DNA of 64,000 nucleotides from NCBI GenBank assembly GCA_031364505.1, contig JANLWK010000242.1:8064-72063 (forward strand). Reading direction: 5' to 3'. Shown piece after piece: positions 44,419 to 51,966 of this stretch. The position numbers and the translations under genes are program-made. The notes beneath the pieces were generated by a model, which ran no database searches, had not been told where the DNA came from, and worked only from the letters and a program-made list of their open reading frames with translations. Within the stretch, counting starts at the first letter, position 1. Each line of letters starts with the position of its first letter. The DNA is from JANLWK01 sp031364505 (GTDB lineage Bacteria; Eisenbacteria; RBG-16-71-46).

Positions 44419-45432
44419 GTGGCGCGGAAGGTGCTGGGGGTCGGGATCGTCGGCATCGGCGCCGTGGCGCAGGTCAGCCACATTCCCGCCCTGAAGAAGC
44501 TCGAGGCCGTCCAGATCGTGGCACTCGTCGACCGTGACCGCGAGAAGGCGTCCCGCGCCGCCCAGAAGTTCGGCGTGCCGCACGCGTACGGTCGCATCGA
44601 GGAGATGCTCGACCGCGACGACATCGATGTCGTCGACCTCTGCACGCCGAACTTCCTCCACGCGCCGATGGCGATCGCGGCACTCGAGTCGGGCAAGCAC
44701 GTCATCTGCGAGCGGCCGCTCGCGCGGAGCGCCGAGGAGGCCGCCGCGATGGCGAAGGCCGCGAAGAAGGCCGACCGCCAGTTACTGTGCGCCGTGCAGC
44801 ACCGCTTCGCGCCCGACGCCCAGTTGCTGCGGACGTTCGTCGCCAAGGGCGACATCGGCGAGATCTTCCACGCCAAGGCCGGCTGGCTCAGGCGCCGCAC
44901 CGAGTGGGACTCGGACGAGTGGCGCCAGCAGAACCGCGCCTCGGGTGGCGGCGTCGTGCTCGACCTCGGCTTCCAGATGGTCGACCAGGCGCTGTGGACG
45001 CTCGGCAACCCGACGGTCGTGTCGGTGGCGGCGAGTGTCCATCGCAGCCGGAAGGGCGAGGTCGAGGACAGCGCCACCGCGTTCTTCCGGCTCGAGTCCG
45101 GTGCGGCGCTCACGCTCGAGGTCACGTGGGGGCTGCTGATGGAGAAGGACTTCGCCTACCTCAACCTGTTCGGGTCGGGGGGTGCGGCGCTGCTGAATCC
45201 GTTTCGCCTGCACAAGGGCATGCACGGCTCGCTCGTGAACGTGACGCCCGAGCCGGTGAGCCAGCGCAATCCGTACCGGGGAATGGTGGAGGCCCAGATG
45301 GCGCACTTCGCCGAGTGCCTGCGGAAGGGCACGCGCGCGATGGGCACGCCCGACGAGATCGTGCCGGTGATGGAGGTCCTCGACGCCATCTACCGATCCG
45401 CCGAGATCGGAAAGGAAGTCCGACTCGCCTGA
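44419..45432 (+). CDS. Gfo/Idh/MocA-family oxidoreductase
   Basis: NAD(P)-dependent oxidoreductase of the glucose-fructose oxidoreductase/inositol dehydrogenase family; substrate unknown, probably a sugar or sugar nucleotide. 337 residues: Rossmann fold with GIVGIGAVAQ near residue 10, VDLCTPNFLHAPMA near 75, then CERPLA near 95, where the family normally has EKP with a catalytic or substrate-contacting lysine. The C-terminal domain has the GGGVVLDLGFQMVD block near 180. GTG start has AGGAGG 6 nt upstream. Followed by lnt. Confidence 0.88.
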   Translation: MARKVLGVGIVGIGAVAQVSHIPALKKLEAVQIVALVDRDREKASRAAQKFGVPHAYGRIEEMLDRDDIDVVDLCTPNFLHAPMAIAALESGKHVICERPLARSAEEAAAMAKAAKKADRQLLCAVQHRFAPDAQLLRTFVAKGDIGEIFHAKAGWLRRRTEWDSDEWRQQNRASGGGVVLDLGFQMVDQALWTLGNPTVVSVAASVHRSRKGEVEDSATAFFRLESGAALTLEVTWGLLMEKDFAYLNLFGSGGAALLNPFRLHKGMHGSLVNVTPEPVSQRNPYRGMVEAQMAHFAECLRKGTRAMGTPDEIVPVMEVLDAIYRSAEIGKEVRLA

Positions 45433-45526
45433 CCGCGCCCGGCACGCGCGCGCGCTGATCTCGGGTGCGCTGCTCGGGCTGGCGTTCCTGCCCGCGCCGC
45501 TCGGTTTCCTCGCCTGGTTCGCGCTC

Positions 45527-46963
45527 GTGCCATGGCTGTCCGAGCTGGACGGGCGCATCGCGGCGGGTGCCACGCTGCGCTCCGTGTTCGCATCGGGTTA
45601 CGTCTTCGGCCTCGCGTTCTACCTGATTGGCATCCACTGGATGCTGAGCATGTCGAGCGTCGCGATCACGGTGCCGTGGCTCAAGTATCCCGCCTGGGCG
45701 ATGTCCGGCGCCTATCTCGCGCTGTATCCCGGGGTCATCGCCGTGGGCGTCGCACTCGCCGTGCGTCGCGCCCGCGTCCCGTTCGCGTTCGCGTTCCCCG
45801 TCGTCTCGATCGTGGTCGAGGAATGGCGCGCCTCGGGCGAGCTGGGCTTCCCGTGGTTCCAGCCCGGTTACACGCAGCACGCCTACGCGCCCGTGCTGCA
45901 GCTCGCCTCGCTCGGCAGCGTCTCGCTCGTCACGCTGTGGCTGCTCGCCGTCAACGTTCTCATGTGGCGCGCATGGCGCCGGCGCGATCTCCGGTCGGCG
46001 GCGTTCGCCGCCGTGCTGCTCGCCTTCCCGTGGGCGTGGGGGAGTGCCGCGCTCCGGGCCGCACCGCGCGCGGCCGCCGGCCCCGCGGTCGGGCTGATCC
46101 AGGGCAATGTCTCGGGTGCCTACAAGTGGGCGGGGCATCACGAGCGCGAGATCCTCCGCACGTTCCTCGACCTGTCCGAGCGGGCGGCCGCCGACTCCAT
46201 GGCGCCGGGCCTCGTGGTGTGGCCCGAGACGGCGACCGGGGGCTACCTGCGCAAGCAGCTGGCCCAGCTGCTCGACATCGTCGACTTCTCGGCGCGCCGT
46301 CACGTCACCGTGTTCAGCGGGTTTCCCGACTACGAGCTGGGACCCGATGGCGCGCCGCGCTACTTCAACGCGGCCGGCTCGCTGCCGCCGAGCCCTAAGG
46401 ACCCCGCGATCTACGCCAAGCGCCACCTCGTTCCGTTCGGCGAGCGCATGCCGTTCGAGTGGCTGATCCCGGCGCTCGCGAAGGTCGAGCTCGGGCAGGC
46501 CGAGTGGACGCCGGGCCGCGAGAGCGCCCTGTTCTCGGGCGGCACCGGCCGCTTCGGGTGCCTGATCTGCTTCGAGGCGATCTTCCCGGAACTCGCGCGC
46601 GAAGACGTTCGCGCCGGTGCCACCTGGCTCGTGAACCTCACGAACGACGAGTGGTTCGGGCCGAGTGCGGCGCTCTACCAGCACGCGGCGATGGCGGTGT
46701 TCCGCTCGGCCGAGAACCACGTGCCGCTCGTGCGCGTCGCGAACACGGGACTGACGCTCGTCACCGACGCCTCGGGGCGCGTGATCGCGAAGGCGCCGGT
46801 GTGGAAGCCCGAGGTGCTGGTCGCGCGGCTGGCGCCACCCGGTCCCCGCACGCTGTTCACCCGCGTCGGCGACTGGCCGGGCATCGGTTGCGTCGTCCTC
46901 GCCGCGCTGATGGCGGCACTGGGGTTCGGGCGCGCGTTGACGTCGCGTCGGCGCGGCTCCTAA
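45527..46963 (+). CDS. lnt: Apolipoprotein N-acyltransferase (start site uncertain)
   Basis: Last step of lipoprotein maturation: N-acylates the terminal cysteine in the inner membrane. At 478 residues from GTG 45527 it has six or more helices and a nitrilase domain whose triad is visible: E in VWPETATGG, K in YAKRHLVPFGE, C in CLICFEAIFPEL. But the frame stays open upstream and codes a typical first Lnt helix (45455-45526, LISGALLGLAFLP...), with no ATG, GTG or TTG between the upstream in-frame stop at 45368-45370 and 45527. A CTG at 45455 would restore a 502-residue protein. Either a non-standard start is used or the first helix is lost. Confidence 0.85.
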   Translation: MPWLSELDGRIAAGATLRSVFASGYVFGLAFYLIGIHWMLSMSSVAITVPWLKYPAWAMSGAYLALYPGVIAVGVALAVRRARVPFAFAFPVVSIVVEEWRASGELGFPWFQPGYTQHAYAPVLQLASLGSVSLVTLWLLAVNVLMWRAWRRRDLRSAAFAAVLLAFPWAWGSAALRAAPRAAAGPAVGLIQGNVSGAYKWAGHHEREILRTFLDLSERAAADSMAPGLVVWPETATGGYLRKQLAQLLDIVDFSARRHVTVFSGFPDYELGPDGAPRYFNAAGSLPPSPKDPAIYAKRHLVPFGERMPFEWLIPALAKVELGQAEWTPGRESALFSGGTGRFGCLICFEAIFPELAREDVRAGATWLVNLTNDEWFGPSAALYQHAAMAVFRSAENHVPLVRVANTGLTLVTDASGRVIAKAPVWKPEVLVARLAPPGPRTLFTRVGDWPGIGCVVLAALMAALGFGRALTSRRRGS

Positions 46964-46966
46964 CAT
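46937..46966 (+). promoter_or_regulatory. Promoter for asd and the purine run downstream
   Basis: TTGACG (46937-46942), an 18-nt spacer and TAACAT (46961-46966), followed by GCG. The -10 contains the TAA stop of lnt. The leader before GTG 47035 (about 62 nt) holds a 12-bp palindrome TGCCGCGCGGCA (46993-47004) inside an outer stem CCGTCG/CGACGG (46983-46988 with 47011-47016). Confidence 0.5.
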
Positions 46967-47034
46967 GCGGGTTCGTCGCCCGCCGTCGTGAATGCCGCGC
47001 GGCACGCCTCCGACGGATCCTTGGGACCCTGCCC

Positions 47035-48057
47035 GTGACCCACGCTCGCGTCGCCATTCTCGGCGCCACCGGCCTCGTCGGCCGCACCATGCTCGCGCTG
47101 CTCGAGGAGCGCGGGTTCGGCGGGGACGATCCCGTGCTGCTCGCGAGCGAGCGGTCGGAGTCGCGCGTCATGACGTTCCGCGGCCGCCCCGTGCCGGTGC
47201 GCGCCGTGAGCGCGGATGGATTCGACGGCATCGACCTCGCGCTGTTCGGCAGCGCGAACGCCGTGAGCCAGCAATGGGCTCCGGTCGCGCAGGAGGCGGG
47301 GGCGGCGGTCGTCGACAACAGCAGCGCGTTCCGCTACGTCGATGCCGTTCCGCTGGTGGTGCCCGAGGTGAACGGCAGCCTGCTCGATGCGCGCCCGTCG
47401 CTCGTCGCGAACCCGAATTGTTCGACCATCGCCATCGCGCTGGCCCTGGCGCCGCTCGCGCGCGCCGCGGAACCTCAGCGCGTGGTCGTCTCGACCTACC
47501 AGTCCGTGTCGGGCGCGGGCGCGCAGGCGCTCGAGGAGCTGGAACAGGGGATCCGCCAGGGTCTCGAAGGCGATCCGCCGCAGCGTCCCGACGGCGGAGC
47601 CCCGTTCGCGTTCAACGTCGTGCCCCAGATCGACCGCTTCGAATCGAACGGCTATTCGCGCGAGGAGATGAAGGTCGTGTGGGAGACACGCAAGATCCTC
47701 GGCCTGCCGGACCTGCCCGTGACCGCCACGGCGGCGCGCGTGCCGGTGCGCATCGGGCACGCGGCGGCCATCAACGTCGTGTTCGACCGCGCGGTGAGTC
47801 CGGACGAGGCGCGCGGCCTGTGGAGCGCATTCCCGGGCCTGCGTGTGGTCGACGATCCCGCCGCCGGCGTATTCCCCACGCCGCTCGCCTCCGCGGGCAT
47901 CGACGACGTGCTGGTCGGCCGCGCGCGCGCCGACGTATCGCACCCCCGCGGGCTCGACTTCTTCGTGGCGTCCGACAACCTGCGAAAAGGGGCGGCGCTC
48001 AACGCGGTGCAGATCGCCGAACATCTCGCCCGGGCGGGGGGCCTGGGCCGTCGATGA
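47035..48057 (+). CDS. asd: Aspartate-semialdehyde dehydrogenase
   Basis: Reduces aspartyl phosphate to aspartate semialdehyde in the route to lysine/diaminopimelate, threonine and methionine. 340 residues: NADP-binding GATGLVGRTM at the N-terminus, catalytic Cys in NPNCSTIA near residue 129, YQSVSGAG near 160, and the active-site His in RIGHAAA near 240. GTG start at 47035; its stop overlaps ecfT (ATGA). First gene of a long coupled run to about 57.9 kb. Confidence 0.95.
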   Translation: MTHARVAILGATGLVGRTMLALLEERGFGGDDPVLLASERSESRVMTFRGRPVPVRAVSADGFDGIDLALFGSANAVSQQWAPVAQEAGAAVVDNSSAFRYVDAVPLVVPEVNGSLLDARPSLVANPNCSTIAIALALAPLARAAEPQRVVVSTYQSVSGAGAQALEELEQGIRQGLEGDPPQRPDGGAPFAFNVVPQIDRFESNGYSREEMKVVWETRKILGLPDLPVTATAARVPVRIGHAAAINVVFDRAVSPDEARGLWSAFPGLRVVDDPAAGVFPTPLASAGIDDVLVGRARADVSHPRGLDFFVASDNLRKGAALNAVQIAEHLARAGGLGRR

Positions 48058-48776
48058 CGGCGCCCCGGACCCTCGGCGGCGACGTCACGGGTCCGATCCT
48101 GCTGGGGTGCCTCGTCGGTTCGCTCGCGGGCGCCCACGCTCCGTTCGTCGCCGGTTGCGCCGCGGGTGCCGTGTTCGCGGCCTGGGGCTCGGGCGCCGGG
48201 GCTCCGTCGCGGGCATGGAGCGTCCGGCTCGCCGTGGCGTGCGCGATCGCGATCGCGCTGAACGCATGGCTCACCGTCGGCCAGCGCCTGCCGGGGCCGC
48301 TGCCCGTGACGCGCGAGGGGATCGCGGCCGGGCTGCTGCTCGCGGTGCGCCTGACGGGTGCCACGGTCGCGATCCACGGTCTCGCGGCGGCGTGGCCCGG
48401 TGAGCGCGCCGCGGACGAGCTGGCCTGGCGCGCGCGCCCGCTCCGCTGGATCGGGGTTCCGCTCGAGGCGTGCCGCGCGGTGATCGGGCTGGGCCTGCGC
48501 TTCGCGCCGATCGTGGCGCGCGAGGCCGGCCGCATCGCGAGGCTCCAGGACGCGCGCGCGGGCGGGCCGCCGCGCTCGCGCGCCGAGTGGCTGTCGCGCC
48601 GCAAGGCGGTGGCGGTGCCGTTCATGGTGTGCACGCTCGAGCGCGCCGAGCGGGTGGCGCTGGCGATGGAAGCGCGGCACTATCGCGTGCGCCCGATTCC
48701 GCGGCCGCCTCGCCGGCCCGCGGCCGAGCTCGCTGGCTGGACGCTGGTCGCCGTCGCGCTGCTGTGGCGGTTCTGA
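48054..48776 (+). CDS. ecfT: EcfT-like energy-coupling factor transporter permease, orphan
   Basis: 240-residue membrane protein of the CbiQ/EcfT family, which couples the ATPases of ECF vitamin and metal transporters to substrate-binding S proteins. About five helices. The two coupling helices end in degenerate ARG-type motifs: DARAGG near residue 167 and EARHYR near 205. No ecfA ATPase or S component is encoded nearby. Its place just before truA mirrors the ecfA1-ecfA2-ecfT-truA order of Bacillota. The protein is probably paired with ATPases elsewhere, or is a relic. Confidence 0.75.
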   Translation: MTAPRTLGGDVTGPILLGCLVGSLAGAHAPFVAGCAAGAVFAAWGSGAGAPSRAWSVRLAVACAIAIALNAWLTVGQRLPGPLPVTREGIAAGLLLAVRLTGATVAIHGLAAAWPGERAADELAWRARPLRWIGVPLEACRAVIGLGLRFAPIVAREAGRIARLQDARAGGPPRSRAEWLSRRKAVAVPFMVCTLERAERVALAMEARHYRVRPIPRPPRRPAAELAGWTLVAVALLWRF

Positions 48777-49526
48777 ATGCGCACGCTGAGCCTCACGGTC
48801 GCGTATGATGGCACCCGGTTCCACGGCTGGCAGGTGCAGCCGGGAATCCGCACCGTTCAGGGCATCCTCGAGGAGGCGCTGAAGGACGTGATGAACGACG
48901 GCGAGATCCGGCTCGCGGGCGCGGGACGCACGGACACCGGGGTCCACGCGCGCGGGCAGGTCGCCTCCTTCACGACGTCGTCGACCCTGCCCGCCCGCGC
49001 CATCGCGCCGCTCGCCTCGCGCCGGCTGCCCGACGACGTGCGCGTGACGCACGCCCGGGACATGGACCCGGTGTTTCACGCCCGGCACTCCGCGACCGCC
49101 AGGCGCTACGCGTACCGGCTGTCGCGACGGCCGGATCTGCTGCTCGATCGCATCGCGTGGGCGGCGCCTCACGGCTTCGACGTGGCGCGACTCGACGACG
49201 CCACGCGCGGTCTCGAAGTCGAGGCGGATTTCTCGGCGTTCCAGACGCGTGGCAGCAGCGTCGTGCCGACGCGCTGCCGCGTGTCGCGGGCGCGCTGGAG
49301 CGCGCGCCGTGGCGGGGCGGTGCTCGACATCGTCGCCGACCACTTCCTGTATCACATGGTGCGCAACATCGCGGGCAGCGCGCTCGAGGTCGCACGCGCG
49401 CCCGACCCGCGCGGGGCCATGCTCGGCATCCTCGACTCGGGGCGGCGGCCGCATGGCAGCGCGACGGCGCCCGCGCGTGGCCTGTGCCTCGAGCGCGTCT
49501 ACTACGAAGGAGAGCGGATTCCGTGA
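48777..49526 (+). CDS. truA: tRNA pseudouridine(38-40) synthase
   Basis: Converts U38, U39 and U40 in the anticodon arm of many tRNAs to pseudouridine. 249 residues with the catalytic aspartate in GRTDTGVHARGQ (near residue 50), YDGTRFHGWQ near the start, and the FLYHMVRNIAG motif near 195. Start ATG 48777 follows directly on the ecfT stop. The end overlaps the HtrA gene by 4 nt. Confidence 0.96.
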   Translation: MRTLSLTVAYDGTRFHGWQVQPGIRTVQGILEEALKDVMNDGEIRLAGAGRTDTGVHARGQVASFTTSSTLPARAIAPLASRRLPDDVRVTHARDMDPVFHARHSATARRYAYRLSRRPDLLLDRIAWAAPHGFDVARLDDATRGLEVEADFSAFQTRGSSVVPTRCRVSRARWSARRGGAVLDIVADHFLYHMVRNIAGSALEVARAPDPRGAMLGILDSGRRPHGSATAPARGLCLERVYYEGERIP

Positions 49527-50668
49527 GCCGAATGCCGGGGACATGGGCGCGCGTGGGCCTGCTGGCGCTCGTCGCGCTGGGGGCGCTGGGGCCGGGTGAG
49601 CGCCGCGCCGCGGGCGCCACGCCGGCGGCCGCGGACCTGCCGGCGTCGCGGCGCACGGCGATCGTGACGGCATCGCAGCGCGTGAGCCCGTCGGTCGTTT
49701 CGGTGAGCGTCGTGACGTCGCGGATCGTGCGGACCGACCCGTTCGGCGGGCTCATGCACGACGAGTTCTGGGATCGCTTCTACCCGCCGACGACGTACCG
49801 CGAGCGGATTCCGTCGCTGGGCTCGGGCGTGATCGTGGATGCGAAGGGGCTGGTGCTGACGAACGAGCACGTCGTGCGTGACGCCGAGCAGATCACCGTA
49901 ACGCTCCAGGGGGGCCGCCAGCTTCCGGCGCGCGTGCTCGGTTCGACCGGCACGTACGATCTCGCCGTGCTGCGGTTGGACGCGACCGACCTGCCGGCGG
50001 CCCCGCTCGGCGACAGCGACGGGCTCGTCGTGGGCGAGTGGGCGATCGCGATCGGGAACCCGTTCGGCTTCCTGCTCAGCGACACGCAGCCGACCGTGAC
50101 GGCGGGCGTGATCAGCGCGACGCGGCGCGACATCAAGTCCGAGGCGACGTCGGGCGGCGTGTACAAGAACATGATCCAGACCGACGCGGCCATCAATCCC
50201 GGCAATAGCGGGGGCCCGCTGATCAATGGCGACGGCCAGGTCATCGGCATCAACACATTCATCTTCACGCAGGGCGGCGGCTCGCTGGGCATGGGCTTCG
50301 CGATCCCGATCAACCTGGCGCGCCGGCTCGTCGACGAGATCGTGAAGTACGGGCGCGTGCGGGCGGCATGGCCGGGCATGCAGGTCCAGCCGATCACGGA
50401 GTTCATCGCGCGGCGGATGGGTTTCAAGGACACGAACGGCCTGATCGTCACGCGCGTCGAGGCCGAGGGACCCGCCGGCCGGGCCGGTATCGTGGCGGGC
50501 GACCGGCTGCGCCGCGTGAACGGCGTCGAGGTGCGGTCGCTCGACGACGCGCAGCGCGCCATCTACGGCGCGGCGGTGGGCGACCGGCTGGCCGTCGAGG
50601 TCGAGCGCGGCGGCAAGGTGCGGACCATGTCGTTCACGCTCGCCGAAGCGCCGCGGAGCGCCCCGTGA
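49523..50668 (+). CDS. HtrA/Deg-type serine protease with one PDZ domain
   Basis: Periplasmic protease and chaperone for misfolded envelope proteins. 381 residues: signal peptide to about residue 32, trypsin-like domain with the triad H116 (TNEHVV), D146 (YDLAVLRL) and S229 (GNSGGPL), and a single C-terminal PDZ domain (about 285-375). One PDZ rather than two resembles DegS or HhoA rather than DegP; no clear membrane anchor other than the signal. GTG start overlaps truA. It fits the envelope theme of rseP, tamAB and lol genes. Confidence 0.9.
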   Translation: MSRMPGTWARVGLLALVALGALGPGERRAAGATPAAADLPASRRTAIVTASQRVSPSVVSVSVVTSRIVRTDPFGGLMHDEFWDRFYPPTTYRERIPSLGSGVIVDAKGLVLTNEHVVRDAEQITVTLQGGRQLPARVLGSTGTYDLAVLRLDATDLPAAPLGDSDGLVVGEWAIAIGNPFGFLLSDTQPTVTAGVISATRRDIKSEATSGGVYKNMIQTDAAINPGNSGGPLINGDGQVIGINTFIFTQGGGSLGMGFAIPINLARRLVDEIVKYGRVRAAWPGMQVQPITEFIARRMGFKDTNGLIVTRVEAEGPAGRAGIVAGDRLRRVNGVEVRSLDDAQRAIYGAAVGDRLAVEVERGGKVRTMSFTLAEAPRSAP

Positions 50669-51966
50669 TCGCCCGCTACGCGCGCGCCGAGATGACGCGG
50701 GCGTGGAGTGACGAGCGGCGGCTGGAGTGGTGGCTCGACGTCGAGCTCGCCGTGGTCGAGGCGCGCGAGGCTCCCGGCGAGGCGCCCGCCGGCGCCGCCG
50801 CGCGGATGCGGCAGCGCGTGCGGCTGGACGCCGCGCGCATGGACGCCATCGAGGCCGAGGTCCGCCACGACGTCATCGCGTTCCTGAGCATGGTCGCCGA
50901 GACGGCGGGCGAGGACGCGCGCCACGTGCACGCGGGGATGACGTCGTCGGACCTCGTCGACACCGCGCTCGCCTGCCAGCTCCGCGAGGCCGGCGCACTG
51001 CTGCTCGCGGCACTCGCGCGCGTGGGCGCGGCGGCGCGCGCGCTCGCCGAGCGCCACCGGCACACGCCCCAGATGGGGCGCACGCACGGGATGCACGCCG
51101 AGCCGATCACCTTTGGGCTCAAGTGCCTGACCTGGAGCGAGGCGGTCGGCCGCGACCGCGCCCGGCTCGCGCGCGCGCTGGACGACGTCGCGGTCGGCAA
51201 GTTGTCGGGGGCGGTCGGCACGCTCGCCCACCTGGGCCCCGAGATCGAGGCCGCCGCACTCGCGAGCCTGGGGCTCCGCGCCGAACCGGTCGCGAGCCAG
51301 GTCGTCCATCGCGACCGCCACGCGGCGTTGCTCGCCATGCTCGCCGTCGCCGCGGGGACGCTGGACAAGGTGGCGCTCGAGATCCGTCACCTGCAGCGCA
51401 GCGAGGTGGCCGAGGCCGCCGAGCCGTTCGCGCGCGGGCAGAAGGGTTCCTCGGCGATGCCGCACAAGCGCAACCCGGTGCGCTGCGAGCGCGTGTGCGG
51501 CCTCGCGCGGCTCGTGCGCGGCTATGCCGCCGCGGGGTTCGAGAACCAGGCGCTGTGGCACGAGCGCGACATCAGCCATTCCTCGGTCGAGCGCGTGGCG
51601 CTGCCCGATGCGTTCCTCGTGCTCGACTTCATGGCGGGCGAGATGGCCGAGATCCTGGAGGACCTGCGCGTCGACGAGCGCCGCATGCGCGCCAATCTCG
51701 ATTCGGGCGGCGGGCTCGTGCACTCGCAGCGCGTGCTGCTCGCGCTGACCGCGGCGGGCATGCCGCGCGACGAGGCGTACGCCATCGTCCAGCAGCACGC
51801 GATGGCCGCGCTGGACGGCGGCCCCGAATTCCGCGCCGGGCTGTCGTCCGACCCGCAGGTCACGCAGCGGCTCGCGGCCGGGGCGCTCGAGGCGTGTTTC
51901 GATCTCGAGCCGTCGCTGCGCCACGTCGACGCGCTGTTCGCGCGCGCGGAGTTCCCGGCACGGTGA
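50665..51966 (+). CDS. purB: Adenylosuccinate lyase
   Basis: Cleaves SAICAR and adenylosuccinate, releasing fumarate, in purine synthesis. 433 residues with the conserved regions TSSDLVDTA (near residue 92), GRTHGMHAEPITFG (near 134) and the fumarase-superfamily signature GSSAMPHKRNP (near 260), whose serine is catalytic. Start GTG 50665 overlaps the protease stop by 4 nt, and its own stop overlaps purL, so it belongs to a tightly coupled purB-purL-purQ-purF series. Confidence 0.96.
   Translation: MIARYARAEMTRAWSDERRLEWWLDVELAVVEAREAPGEAPAGAAARMRQRVRLDAARMDAIEAEVRHDVIAFLSMVAETAGEDARHVHAGMTSSDLVDTALACQLREAGALLLAALARVGAAARALAERHRHTPQMGRTHGMHAEPITFGLKCLTWSEAVGRDRARLARALDDVAVGKLSGAVGTLAHLGPEIEAAALASLGLRAEPVASQVVHRDRHAALLAMLAVAAGTLDKVALEIRHLQRSEVAEAAEPFARGQKGSSAMPHKRNPVRCERVCGLARLVRGYAAAGFENQALWHERDISHSSVERVALPDAFLVLDFMAGEMAEILEDLRVDERRMRANLDSGGGLVHSQRVLLALTAAGMPRDEAYAIVQQHAMAALDGGPEFRAGLSSDPQVTQRLAAGALEACFDLEPSLRHVDALFARAEFPAR

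Noticed and set aside
46964..47034. Lysine riboswitch before asd
   Set aside because: The leader is only about 62 nt, far shorter than the lysine riboswitch.
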